Of a stretch of 29,036 nt of DNA, positions 15,129 through 22,844 are shown piece by piece; within the stretch, counting starts at the first letter, position 1; the number at the start of each line of letters is the position of its first letter. The stretch covers positions 1 to 29,036 of the forward strand of contig UQIV01000030.1 of assembly GCA_900541205.1 (NCBI GenBank). Reading direction: 5' to 3'. A model generated the notes under the pieces. That model did not search any database and had not been told where the DNA came from. It saw only the letters and a list, made by a program, of their open reading frames with translations. The DNA comes from an uncultured Collinsella sp. Lineage in GTDB: Bacteria; Actinomycetota; Coriobacteriia; Coriobacteriales; Coriobacteriaceae. The position numbers were made by a program, and so were the translations under genes.

Positions 15129-15135
15129 GGGGGAG
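15129..15135 (+). promoter_or_regulatory. Shine-Dalgarno site that decides the DnaX start
   Basis: GGGGGAG at 15129-15135 is 5 nt from the ATG at 15141, where the conserved YRKYRP sequence begins. In-frame upstream codons would add about 37 residues unlike the family. Confidence 0.65.
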
Positions 15136-15140
15136 CACCC

Positions 15141-17636
15141 ATGGAATCGTTGTACCGAAAGTATCGCCCGCTCACCTTCGACTCCGTGGTGGGCCAGCAG
15201 CATATCGTCTCGACGCTCGAGCACGCCATCACCGAGGGGCGCCTGTCCCACGCCTACCTGTTCTGCGGACCGCGCGGCACGGGCAAGACCACCATGGCGC
15301 GTATTCTTGCCAAGGCGCTGCTCTGCCGCAATGCCGAGGCGGCGCGCGCCGAGAGTGCGAGCGGCTGCATGCCCGACGGTACTTGCGAGGAGTGCGAGCT
15401 CATTGCCGAGGGTAACCACCCCGATGTCTATGAGCTCGATGCCGCCTCCCGCACGGGCGTGGACAATGTGCGCGAGGAAATCATCAACTCCGTCAACTTT
15501 GCCCCGGTGCGCGGCAAGTACAAGATTTATATCATCGACGAGGTCCACATGCTCACAACGGCGGCGTTTAACGCGCTGCTCAAGACGCTCGAGGAGCCGC
15601 CGGCACACGTGATCTTTGTGTTGTGCACCACCGACCCGCAAAAGATTCTGGAGACCATTCTCTCACGCTGCCAGCGCTTCGATTTCCACCGCATCGGTAA
15701 CGAGGATATCGAGCGTCGCCTGGCATACGTGTGCGAGCAGGAGGGCTTCGACTACGACGATGAGGCGCTTGCCATCGTGGCGCGCCATGCCAAGGGCGGC
15801 ATGCGCGACGCGCTCTCCACGCTGGAGCAGCTGAGCGTCTTCGGCAACGGCACCGTGCATGCGGACGATGCCTGCTCGCTTTTGGGCGAGGTTTCGGACC
15901 AGATTCTGGGCGAGTTTGCGCGCGCCATTGCCGATCGCGATGTCGCCGAGCTGTATGGGCTTATTCGCGCGCAGGTCGAGGAAGGTAACGATCTGCTGGA
16001 ACTGACGCGCGACCTAGTGGCGCATGTGCGCGACGTGTACGTGGCCTGCGTTGCCGGTGCCCGTGCCGAGTTGTTTGAGGGCGGCGCCGAGCAGGCCGAG
16101 GTGCTTGCTGCCGAGGCCGCTGCCTTTGGCGAGCATCCTGCCGACCGTTTGGCTCGCGTGCTGACGGTGCTCGACGATGCCGCGCTGGAGATGAGGGGTG
16201 CGAGCGACGTGCGCCTGGTGCTCGAGATCGCCTGCACTCGCCTGGCGCGTCCCGAGGCCGATTTAACGATTGAGGCTTTGGCCGAGCGCGTGGCACGCTT
16301 GGAGGCCATGGTTGCCAACGCCGCCGTTCCGGCGAGCGTGGCTGCTGCTCAAGCGAGTGCGCCTGCGGCTGTCGCGGCTGCGCCTGCGACGACACAACAA
16401 CCGACGCTGATCTCGGGTGCCCGAGCTGCTACTCCTGCGGCGACTGCCGCCCCCGCTGCTACGTCCGCGCATCAGGGCGGCATGCCTTGGGACCGCGGCG
16501 CTGCTGTTCCGGCTGCCCAGCCTGTGCCCAAGTCCGCGGCTCCGGCTCCCGCGCCTAAACCTGTAACGCCTGCACCTCAACCCGTTGCGGCTCCGACCCC
16601 CACGCCTGCTGCATCGACCGTGCCGGTGTCCAAGCCCAGCAACGCCGCCCAGGTTGCCGCCGCCGGTGCTGCCGAGACCCCCGCGGTCGAGGACGCCGGC
16701 GAGCTCCAGCGCAAATGGGTCGAGGTCGTCGAGCGCGTCAAGGCTCGTCAGGCATCCTACGCAGGGCTTTTGCTCAACGCCCGCGCCACGGCCGACGACG
16801 GCTCCAAGCTCACGGTCTCGTTCCCCGCGGGCTCGACCTTTGCCATCAAGATGCTCGGTCGCGCCGACACGCAGTCGGTGGTCCTGCCGACGGTCTGCGC
16901 GGTATTCGGTCGTCGCACCGTCGACTACGTCCTGGATGGAGGTGGCACGCCGGCTCCTCAACATGAGGAGCATTCTCCATCTGCACGGGCTGCGGTATCT
17001 GCGGACCCGCAACCCGTGTCCTCGGCGGCCCCTGTATCCTCGAGCGCCAGCGCGCCGCAGCAGCAAGCGACGCCGGTGATGGCACCGACCCCGTCGGCGC
17101 CTAAGCCCGCCACGCCCAAATCTACCGCCCCGGCGCCCGCGCCCAAGCCCACTGCCGCGCCTGCGCCCAAGTCATCCGACCTGGCTAAGGCCCCCTGGCT
17201 GCGCTCCGACAACCCTGCCGGCGCTCCTGCCACGGGCAAGCTCCCGACCGAGCCCGCGCCCCGCGCGCCCGAGCGCTCGTCCGCCCCCAAGGCTCAGCCT
17301 GCCGCGCCGTCTGCGCCGTGGGAATCCGAGCAAGTTCCCTACGACGATGCCATGGTCGGCGGTTTCGCTGCCGATGCCGGCGGGGACGATCTGCCCCCGT
17401 TCGACGTGCCGGGCGCTGTGCCAGCACCCAGGCCTGCCACGGCGGCCCCCGCAGTCGCGACGTCCGCTTCCACAAGCGATGGCGCCCCCGCGGCCCCTTG
17501 GGAGTCCAATCCCGGCGCCGGCAGTCCTTTCGGCCACCAGGGCGCAGCCCCGAGCATCCCGCAGACCGAGGATGAGGCCAAAGCCCTCATTCGCGACGTC
17601 TTTGGCCAGGCCACCATCTTCAAACCGGTGGAGTAA
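15141..17636 (+). CDS. dnaX: DNA polymerase III subunit gamma/tau
   Basis: This 831-residue clamp-loader ATPase loads the sliding clamp and links it to the polymerase and helicase. The AAA+ part occupies about 1-370: YRKYRP, Walker A GPRGTGKT (43-50), zinc-site cysteines 62, 76, 82 and 85, Walker B IIDEVH (131-136) and SRC at 175-177. The zinc loop is longer than usual (13 and 5 residues between the first cysteines). An Ala/Pro-rich linker spans about 395-520. A tau-like domain follows at 521-607 (QRKWVEVVERVKARQ), then a second Ala/Pro linker, and it ends with a short conserved-looking EDEAKALIRDVFGQ helix. I see no A-rich slippery site, so a frameshift-made gamma form is not indicated. It heads a conserved dnaX-ybaB-recR cluster. 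Confidence 0.95.
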   Translation: MESLYRKYRPLTFDSVVGQQHIVSTLEHAITEGRLSHAYLFCGPRGTGKTTMARILAKALLCRNAEAARAESASGCMPDGTCEECELIAEGNHPDVYELDAASRTGVDNVREEIINSVNFAPVRGKYKIYIIDEVHMLTTAAFNALLKTLEEPPAHVIFVLCTTDPQKILETILSRCQRFDFHRIGNEDIERRLAYVCEQEGFDYDDEALAIVARHAKGGMRDALSTLEQLSVFGNGTVHADDACSLLGEVSDQILGEFARAIADRDVAELYGLIRAQVEEGNDLLELTRDLVAHVRDVYVACVAGARAELFEGGAEQAEVLAAEAAAFGEHPADRLARVLTVLDDAALEMRGASDVRLVLEIACTRLARPEADLTIEALAERVARLEAMVANAAVPASVAAAQASAPAAVAAAPATTQQPTLISGARAATPAATAAPAATSAHQGGMPWDRGAAVPAAQPVPKSAAPAPAPKPVTPAPQPVAAPTPTPAASTVPVSKPSNAAQVAAAGAAETPAVEDAGELQRKWVEVVERVKARQASYAGLLLNARATADDGSKLTVSFPAGSTFAIKMLGRADTQSVVLPTVCAVFGRRTVDYVLDGGGTPAPQHEEHSPSARAAVSADPQPVSSAAPVSSSASAPQQQATPVMAPTPSAPKPATPKSTAPAPAPKPTAAPAPKSSDLAKAPWLRSDNPAGAPATGKLPTEPAPRAPERSSAPKAQPAAPSAPWESEQVPYDDAMVGGFAADAGGDDLPPFDVPGAVPAPRPATAAPAVATSASTSDGAPAAPWESNPGAGSPFGHQGAAPSIPQTEDEAKALIRDVFGQATIFKPVE

Positions 17637-17759
17637 CCGTGCGAAAGGGCATATACGCCGAATTGTGCGACCTTGCATAATCTCTGCGTGCGGTTTGTAT
17701 AGGAGGACATGTATATCGACTGAGGTAGCGCGTCCGCCCCGCTCGCTGGCCTTGCGCCG

Positions 17760-17768
17760 TGGTACGAT
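17760..17768 (+). promoter_or_regulatory. candidate extended -10 promoter of ybaB-recR
   Basis: TGGTACGAT (TG at 17760-17761, hexamer at 17763-17768) fits an extended -10 element about 75 bp before ybaB. No good -35 is seen. Read-through from dnaX is also possible because no clear terminator separates them. Confidence 0.3.
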
Positions 17769-17816
17769 TTTTGAGTTTGAAAGTCCCGCCGTGCTCCGGC
17801 TGCCCTTGCAGCTCGG

Positions 17817-17830
17817 CGTGCGGCCGCACG
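17817..17830. repeat. 14-bp palindrome just upstream of the ybaB ribosome site
   Basis: CGTGCGGCCGCACG is a perfect palindrome that ends three bases before AAGGAG of ybaB. It could fold next to, or be bound near, the translation start. The symmetry is clear; the role is unproven. Confidence 0.45.
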
Positions 17831-17843
17831 TAAAGGAGCCATC

Positions 17844-18164
17844 ATGGCCGGTATGAACATGCAGCAGATGATGAAGCAGGCCCGCAAGATGCAGGAGCAG
17901 CTTGCCGCCGCGCAGGAGAACCTCAAGTCCCAGACCGTCGACGCCTCTGCCGGCGGCGGCATGGTCAAGGTGACCGTCAACGGCGAGATGGAGCTCGTCA
18001 ACCTCACCATCGATCCCGATGCGCTCGATCCCGAGGACGTCGATATGCTGCAGGACATGATCATGGCTGCCGTCAACGAGGCCGTTCGCGGCGTCAACGA
18101 GCTCGCCAACAAGCAGATGGGCGCCATCACCGGCGGCCTCAACATCCCGGGCATGCCGTTCTAA
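17844..18164 (+). CDS. ybaB: YbaB/EbfC family nucleoid-associated protein
   Basis: This 106-residue DNA-binding protein forms a tweezer-like homodimer and is found between dnaX and recR in very many bacteria. The N-terminal Met/Gln/Lys-rich helix (MQQMMKQARKMQEQL) is followed by SAGGGMVKVTVNGEMELVNLTIDPDAL, the usual beta-sheet core. The helix DMLQDMIMAAVNEA and a Gly/Met-rich tail close the protein. AAGGAG lies 5 nt before the ATG. It precedes recR by 13 nt, and a shared role in recombination or nucleoid organisation is inferred from family conservation. Length and composition are ordinary. Confidence 0.95.
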   Translation: MAGMNMQQMMKQARKMQEQLAAAQENLKSQTVDASAGGGMVKVTVNGEMELVNLTIDPDALDPEDVDMLQDMIMAAVNEAVRGVNELANKQMGAITGGLNIPGMPF

Positions 18165-18177
18165 GACGCGCATATAT

Positions 18178-18774
18178 ATGAGTGCCAACCATAGTTTGCA
18201 AAAATTGCTCGATGAGCTGGGCCGCCTGCCGGGCATTGGCCCCAAGTCGGCTCAGCGCATCGCCTATTACCTGTTGGAGGCTGACGCCGAGGAGGCGCGC
18301 CGCCTGGCCGAGGCCATCCTGGAGGTTAAACAGGAGGTTCACTTTTGCAGCCGTTGCTTTAACTACGCCACGGCCGACGAGTGCTCCATCTGCCAGGATT
18401 CGATGCGCGACACCACTCGCATTTGCGTGGTGGGCGAGCCGCGCGATGTCCAGGCGATTGAGCGCACGGGCAGCTACCACGGTCTCTACCACGTATTGGG
18501 CGGCGTGATCAGTCCCATGGACAAGATTGGCCCCGAGCAGCTGCACATTCGCGAGCTGCTGGCACGCTTGGGCCGCGAGGACATCCACGAGGTCATCATC
18601 GCCACCAACCCCAATATTGAGGGCGAGACCACGGCGAGCTACCTGGCCCGCACCATCAAGCCCCTGGGCGTTGAGGTGTCGCGTCTGGCGAGCGGCCTGC
18701 CCGTGGGCGGTGACCTGGAGTATGCCGACGAGCTTACGCTTGGGCGCGCTATCGAGGCCCGTCGCACGATTTAG
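18178..18774 (+). CDS. recR: recombination mediator protein RecR
   Basis: This 198-residue protein acts with RecO (and RecF) to load RecA on gapped single-stranded DNA. The order of parts is typical: an N-terminal helix-hairpin-helix (LGRLPGIGPKSAQRIAYYLL, 14-33), a four-cysteine zinc site (C57, C60, C69, C72), a Toprim domain starting at ICVVGEPRDV, and a C-terminal GLPVGGDLEYADELTLGRA motif. The length matches the family. The ATG at 18178 has no recognisable Shine-Dalgarno sequence in the 13 nt after the ybaB stop. Translation may therefore depend on ribosomes arriving from ybaB. Confidence 0.97.
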   Translation: MSANHSLQKLLDELGRLPGIGPKSAQRIAYYLLEADAEEARRLAEAILEVKQEVHFCSRCFNYATADECSICQDSMRDTTRICVVGEPRDVQAIERTGSYHGLYHVLGGVISPMDKIGPEQLHIRELLARLGREDIHEVIIATNPNIEGETTASYLARTIKPLGVEVSRLASGLPVGGDLEYADELTLGRAIEARRTI

Positions 18775-18788
18775 TCGCCGGGTGCTCC

Positions 18789-18813
18789 GCGGCATGGCCG
18801 GCCGTTCTGCCGC
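18789..18813 (+). terminator. weak terminator-like hairpin after recR
   Basis: GCGGCA (18789-18794) pairs with TGCCGC (18808-18813), with a GGCCGGCC palindrome in the loop. No T-run follows, so termination is uncertain. Confidence 0.3.
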
Positions 18814-18846
18814 ACGGGGTACTCATAATTAGGCACGCGTTCGCTT

Positions 18847-18864
18847 GTTTGTTGTGCAACAAAC
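18847..18864. promoter_or_regulatory. palindrome, candidate operator (distal)
   Basis: GTTTGTTG-TG-CAACAAAC has 8-bp arms. Its core GTTGTGCAAC resembles the second palindrome 73 bp downstream, so both may bind the same regulator. Confidence 0.45.
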
Positions 18865-18923
18865 CTGTTCTACTTTCGCTTATCGCGTGGATGGGGGCGT
18901 TTGTACTCCGTATTTGCTCATTC

Positions 18924-18933
18924 GTTGCGCAAC
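18924..18933. promoter_or_regulatory. palindrome, candidate operator overlapping the -35 region
   Basis: GTTGCGCAAC is a perfect 10-bp palindrome 16 bp before the -10 hexamer of the next operon, and differs from the core of the distal palindrome by one base. A repressor here would block the promoter. Confidence 0.45.
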
Positions 18934-18946
18934 CTTTTTGATTCGC

Positions 18947-18955
18947 TGATACACT
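18947..18955 (+). promoter_or_regulatory. candidate extended -10 promoter of the second kinase/FHA operon
   Basis: TGATACACT is an extended -10 (hexamer at 18950-18955) like those of tRNA-Arg and the envelope operon. A start near 18962 gives a leader of about 56 nt that contains the hairpin at 18978-18995. Confidence 0.45.
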
Positions 18956-18977
18956 CACATATGGATATGAATGAATG

Positions 18978-19005
18978 CGCCGCTTCTGAGCGGCGTGTTT
19001 TTGTT
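18978..19005 (+). terminator. attenuator-like hairpin and T-run in the operon leader
   Basis: CGCCGCT (18978-18984) pairs with AGCGGCG (18989-18995) around TCTG and is followed by TGTTTTTGTT, only 12 nt before the next ATG. It looks like an intrinsic terminator between the candidate promoter and the first gene, so it could attenuate the operon. It may instead end transcripts from recR. Confidence 0.5.
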
Positions 19006-19017
19006 AGAGGAGAGCGC

Positions 19018-19899
19018 ATGCGGGCCGGGGGCACTCAGACAAAGCGTGGCACCGCGGTGCGCATGCGACGCCGGCTGGGCCTGGCGCCTCGGGCGTACGT
19101 GCTGCTGTCGTGCTCGCTGGTGCTCGTTGTTGCCGGCGTTTCGGCCTATGGCATGACGGTGCCGTCCATGGTGCAGGCGCATGCTGCACGCGAGTTGCAT
19201 ATAGGGCGCAAGGCCAAGAGCGACCTGGGAACGACAACCGGATATGCATGGGCGAGTGTGGTCGGGCGCACCGTGTTTGGCGTCGATCCCGCGGACGAGG
19301 GCGAGCAGGAGTCCAACGAGATCACGCTGGCAAACGGCAAGACCATCGTGCTCACTAACACCAAGTTTATTACGAAGCTTTCCAATAACAGCGTGGCTTC
19401 TGTCATTAACAAGGCGGAGCAGCAGAAGGAGCAGGATACGCAGCAGGCGGGTAAGCCCGGCGGCTCGGACGGGTCCGGTTCTGGCACCGGTTCGGGCTCC
19501 GCCTCTGGCGGTGGATCTTCGAGTGGTGGCTCGACGGACGGCGATGCCGGCGGGGACACGGGCACGGGTGGCCTCTCGGCTGCCGAGGAGGAGAGTATCC
19601 ACAGTTGGCTCGTGACCAAATACAACATGCTCGATGGCTATGTCGCTCGCGCCAATAGCGTGGTGTCGACCTATAACGCCACGGGCGACACCGGACCATG
19701 CGATAGCCTGGTCAATGACATGTTTGTCATCCGTGCCGAGTTTGGCCGGCAGACGTTTTCTCCCCAGTCAAAGTGGTATCGGCAATTCGCCAACCTTTGG
19801 GGTTGCTACACCAATCTGTGCCAATGGGTCGGGCATTACGGCGACGATAACGTCGCGCTCAACAATTTCAATAACAATGTGGCGGCGATCGCCCTATGA
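19018..19899 (+). CDS. membrane-anchored protein of unknown function, first gene of a kinase/FHA operon
   Basis: I do not recognise this 293-residue protein. A basic N-terminus (RMRRRLGLAPR) leads into one transmembrane helix at about 25-48, so it is probably a type II anchor with the rest outside the cell. A region of about 100 residues follows, including an EITLANGKTIVLTNTKF segment. A Gly/Ser/Asp-rich linker runs from 146 to 186. A C-terminal domain of about 105 residues rich in Asn, Tyr and Trp contains Cys228, Cys263 and Cys268. AGGAG is 5 nt before the ATG. The stop overlaps the start of the kinase gene (ATGA), so it is translationally coupled to it. This suggests it could be the sensor, partner or substrate of that kinase, but that is inference. 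Confidence 0.7.
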   Translation: MRAGGTQTKRGTAVRMRRRLGLAPRAYVLLSCSLVLVVAGVSAYGMTVPSMVQAHAARELHIGRKAKSDLGTTTGYAWASVVGRTVFGVDPADEGEQESNEITLANGKTIVLTNTKFITKLSNNSVASVINKAEQQKEQDTQQAGKPGGSDGSGSGTGSGSASGGGSSSGGSTDGDAGGDTGTGGLSAAEEESIHSWLVTKYNMLDGYVARANSVVSTYNATGDTGPCDSLVNDMFVIRAEFGRQTFSPQSKWYRQFANLWGCYTNLCQWVGHYGDDNVALNNFNNNVAAIAL

Positions 19900-21737
19900 T
19901 GACCGGTCTTGTTTCCGCTACAACTCAATCGCTCGCCCACGATCCCATGGTGGGGCTGCGTCTGGCGCGCGTCGACGGGTTTGAGCCTGCCGTTGCTCTG
20001 GGTACGGACGAGCTTCCTGCCTACCTGCGCCGTTTTACGATGCTGTTTGCCGATGACGCCACCATGCGACGCGGCGGCATCGGTCGCGTGACGCGTGCCG
20101 TCAACGCGCAGGGCGAGGCCGTGGCACTCAAGCAGCTCATCTTACCGACGCGCGACGAATTTGATGACGATGCTGCCCATGAGGCGCTGGTCGCCAAGTT
20201 CAAGGCGGCGTTTCGCGAGGAATATGAATGCCATCGCGCCCTTTCGGGCCTTAAGGGCTTCCCCCGTCTCTATGGATGGGGCGTGGTCGAGGGCGTGCCC
20301 GCGATTGTCATGGAGTGGGTCGAGGGCGAGACGCTGGCTCGTCTTCGCTCGCGCCTGGCCGTGGATGATGCCGGGCGCCTGTCGCCGCTCGTGGCGGCGC
20401 GCCTGGGTCGTGACCTGTTCGATCTGCTCTGCCGTATGAGCCTGGTGGGTGAGGGCTTTGTCCATCGCGACATCTCGCCCGCTAATATTATGGTGCGTAC
20501 GGCGCGTCTACCGCTTGACCGGCAGCTTGCCGAGGGCACTTTTGACCTGTGCCTGATCGACTTTGGCTCGTCGCTGGCGCTCGAGCCTGCGTCGGCCGTG
20601 GCCGGCACCGGCGGCAAGGCGTCCTTTACGGAGCGTTATGCCACGCTGCGCCGCGCGACGGTGGCCTACGCCCCGCCCGAGATGCTCACCGACGATATTC
20701 CCGATCTGCGCGCTTTGCGCATGTCGCCGGCAATCGACGTGTATGCCGCGGCGAGCACGGTCTACGAGCTCATCGCCGGCGTCGCTCCGTATGAGGTGGC
20801 ACCGGGCGCATCGGGCACCTCCGGCTCGCGTAAAAAGACGCGCGATATCGCCAGCCCCTATCGCCTCAAGATGGATACGCTGCCCGACTACCCCGTCGGC
20901 GCCCATGCGCCCGGCTGCGACTTGACGCAGCTGCTGCGCCGCGAGCCCGATGTGGCGCTTGCCGCGGCCGAACAGGCTCAGCAGCTGGGGCTCGATCCAA
21001 ATTCCGAGGACTTGCGCGATGCACTGGCGTTTGTCGATACGCAGCTGTCCGACGTGGTGATGGCCTGTCTGTCGTGTCACCAGGAAGACCGTCCGGAGCC
21101 TGCTGCCGTGGAAGCGGCGCTCTCGGCGTTTTGCGACCACTATGCGCAAAATGTCGCTCGCTCGCTTCGCGCCGAGCCGCTCATGCCGTGTCCGATGGAG
21201 GTATCGGGCCGGGCGATGCGACGTGCGGCGATGATTGCGTCGACGGCGGTCTGCGGTGTGCTTTGGGCCGCGGTCGTGGCGTCGGCGGCGGTGCTGGTGT
21301 CGGGCACCCACGTGACGATTGCCGTGGGGCCTCTTATGTGGTCCGGAAAGTTGCCGGGCATCGTCGCTGCGCTGGCGTTGGCGCTGCCGGGCGTGGCGGG
21401 CATTGCCGCCGGAGCCTTGGCGCGCAATCGCCGCGCGGGGTTCTTGCAGGGCGTGCTCGCACTATCTGCCTACGAGGTTCCGGTGTTGGTCGTACTCGCA
21501 TGCACGGTGTTCTCCCAACATGCCGTGGCAGGTGGTCTGGTGGCTGCCTTAATTGCGACCTATGCGCTCACGTGGTTTTTGCTGGCGATGGGGTTTGCCT
21601 TCGAGCTTCCCGTCGTGTCCGCGCGACGTGCGAAAATCCCCATGGCGACACCGCTTGCCGGCGGAGCCGCGGCGGCGCGCGTCTTTGGCGGGCCTGTCGA
21701 AGCATCTGACGATATCTCTGTGACCAAGGAGGGCTAA
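19896..21737 (+). CDS. Ser/Thr protein kinase-like protein with a membrane tail
   Basis: This 613-residue protein has an N-terminal kinase domain and a C-terminal hydrophobic part, the same plan as the kinase at 12315-14168. Visible motifs are RGGIGRVTRA (glycine-loop region, about 59-68), VALKQ with Lys79, HRDISPAN at 190-197 (Asp192, Asn197), DFGSS at 222-226 and YAPPEM in the activation segment. The catalytic residues are therefore present. The catalytic loop has Ser where eukaryotic-like kinases usually have Lys (HRDISPAN for HRDIKPxN), which occurs in some bacterial kinases. Insertions around 200-215 and 305-360 lengthen the domain. Four or so transmembrane helices lie between about 452 and 592. 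It is coupled to the upstream anchored protein by a 4-nt overlap, and the FHA gene starts 4 nt after its stop. Confidence 0.85.
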   Translation: MMTGLVSATTQSLAHDPMVGLRLARVDGFEPAVALGTDELPAYLRRFTMLFADDATMRRGGIGRVTRAVNAQGEAVALKQLILPTRDEFDDDAAHEALVAKFKAAFREEYECHRALSGLKGFPRLYGWGVVEGVPAIVMEWVEGETLARLRSRLAVDDAGRLSPLVAARLGRDLFDLLCRMSLVGEGFVHRDISPANIMVRTARLPLDRQLAEGTFDLCLIDFGSSLALEPASAVAGTGGKASFTERYATLRRATVAYAPPEMLTDDIPDLRALRMSPAIDVYAAASTVYELIAGVAPYEVAPGASGTSGSRKKTRDIASPYRLKMDTLPDYPVGAHAPGCDLTQLLRREPDVALAAAEQAQQLGLDPNSEDLRDALAFVDTQLSDVVMACLSCHQEDRPEPAAVEAALSAFCDHYAQNVARSLRAEPLMPCPMEVSGRAMRRAAMIASTAVCGVLWAAVVASAAVLVSGTHVTIAVGPLMWSGKLPGIVAALALALPGVAGIAAGALARNRRAGFLQGVLALSAYEVPVLVVLACTVFSQHAVAGGLVAALIATYALTWFLLAMGFAFELPVVSARRAKIPMATPLAGGAAAARVFGGPVEASDDISVTKEG

Positions 21738-21741
21738 GCCC

Positions 21742-22680
21742 ATGGCTTCTCAAACCGAGCTCACCCCGTGCGGGGCAATGTTCGACATCTTTAAGCGCGC
21801 GGCGCGCCTGAGCCATATCGAGCTGTGCGGTCTGGTGCTCTCAAGCCGTCCGCTTGCCGATGGCCGTAGCCCTCAGAGTCGCGCCGCCGATCGTTCGTGG
21901 GTCTCGCGCTTTATCGTGCGTGCACCGGTCGGCACACTGCAGGAGCGTTATTTTGCCGATTACGGTACCTCGGCCGCGCGCATTATGTCGCAGCTGGCCC
22001 TGCGCCGCCGCAATCCCATGGATGCTGCGGCGGTGACCAATATGGTGTGCGGGCCTGCTGGCGAACCTATGGTTCGTGCGCTCGAGGAATGCCATCAGGA
22101 CACGAATCTCTATCGCAATGCGCTCGAGCGCCTGTCACAGGCGGCGGAGCTCATGCCCGCCGAGCGCGCGGAGGCCATCCTGGTGCTGTTCGTCGCCGTA
22201 GGCTGTTCGGCGGATGTTCGCTCGTCGGTGACCTACGCCATCGATTACGCGCATGCGACCTGCGGCGGTGCCACGTCGACGCCGCGCTCGCTGAGCACAT
22301 CTTCAGTCACAGGCGAGAACGAGGCTTCGCCGGCGCATCCGCTGGGACTGTTGCGCGTGCAAAACGGCTACGTGGTGAGCGCTCCGCGCTGGATTCAACC
22401 GAGTGAGGAGGGCGTCGAGATCGGCGCGCTGGCCACGGGGGAGGGCGACATCACCGACGTCGGTGACGATGTTTCGGCTCGCCATGCCCATATCTGGTGC
22501 GATGCTCAAAATGCCTGGCACGTCGAGGACCTGTCGTCAACCAACGGCACGGTGGTGGTAAACGGGGCCACGAGCGTCTGCATTCAGGTGGAGCCCGGCC
22601 GCTCTGCCCAGCTCAATCCCGGCGACGAGCTCAAACTCGGCGAATCCACCACCTATGCCATCCTCCTCGGCGCCCTCTAG
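21742..22680 (+). CDS. FHA-domain protein, likely reader of the neighbouring kinase
   Basis: This 312-residue cytoplasmic protein has a C-terminal FHA domain (about 222-311): VSARHAHIW with Ser245, LSSTNGTVVVNG with Asn268, and a closing NPGDELKLG strand. Residues 1-180 are mostly helical, with several cysteines, and do not match a family I know. A Ser/Thr-rich linker (180-197) joins the two parts. AAGGAGGG is 8 nt before the ATG, and the preceding kinase stop lies inside that spacing. A kinase and an FHA protein in one operon usually form a writer-reader pair. No phosphatase accompanies them here, so the PP2C of the envelope operon may serve both. The N-terminal half is the unexplained part. 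Confidence 0.85.
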   Translation: MASQTELTPCGAMFDIFKRAARLSHIELCGLVLSSRPLADGRSPQSRAADRSWVSRFIVRAPVGTLQERYFADYGTSAARIMSQLALRRRNPMDAAAVTNMVCGPAGEPMVRALEECHQDTNLYRNALERLSQAAELMPAERAEAILVLFVAVGCSADVRSSVTYAIDYAHATCGGATSTPRSLSTSSVTGENEASPAHPLGLLRVQNGYVVSAPRWIQPSEEGVEIGALATGEGDITDVGDDVSARHAHIWCDAQNAWHVEDLSSTNGTVVVNGATSVCIQVEPGRSAQLNPGDELKLGESTTYAILLGAL

Positions 22681-22736
22681 CCGGCAGATAGGGACCTTCC
22701 TTTTATGCCGGCATGTGGGGACACTCCTTAGCGTGT
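22680..22736 (+). terminator. paired hairpins after the FHA gene, REP-like
   Basis: GCCGGCA (22680-22686, including the last base of the stop) pairs with TGCCGGC (22706-22712). GGACAC (22719-22724) pairs with GTGTCC (22733-22738 region). A direct repeat GGGACCTTCCTT / GGGACACTCCTT occurs at 22691 and 22718. There is a TTTT inside the first loop but no T-run after either stem, so this is more REP-like than a classic terminator. Confidence 0.35.
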
Positions 22737-22811
22737 CCGAGCCAGCCGCCCGGGGACGAAGCATTCATTTTGACCCTTGGCGGTCACCCGAGGTAAACCT
22801 TTACCGCCCAC

Positions 22812-22831
22812 CTATATTTGCCGAAATATGG
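22812..22831. promoter_or_regulatory. AT-rich inverted repeat, candidate operator of the oxidoreductase gene
   Basis: ATATTT-gccg-AAATAT is a perfect inverted repeat extended by a T-G and a C-G pair. It covers the -35 position of the candidate promoter whose TACAAT lies at 22845. A second small repeat, GGTAAA-cc-TTTACC, lies at 22792-22805. Confidence 0.4.
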
Positions 22832-22844
22832 CTTGGCGGCGGGG

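Noticed and set aside
15141..17636. A programmed frameshift making a short gamma form of DnaX
   Set aside because: No A-rich slippery heptamer was seen in the GC-rich sequence.
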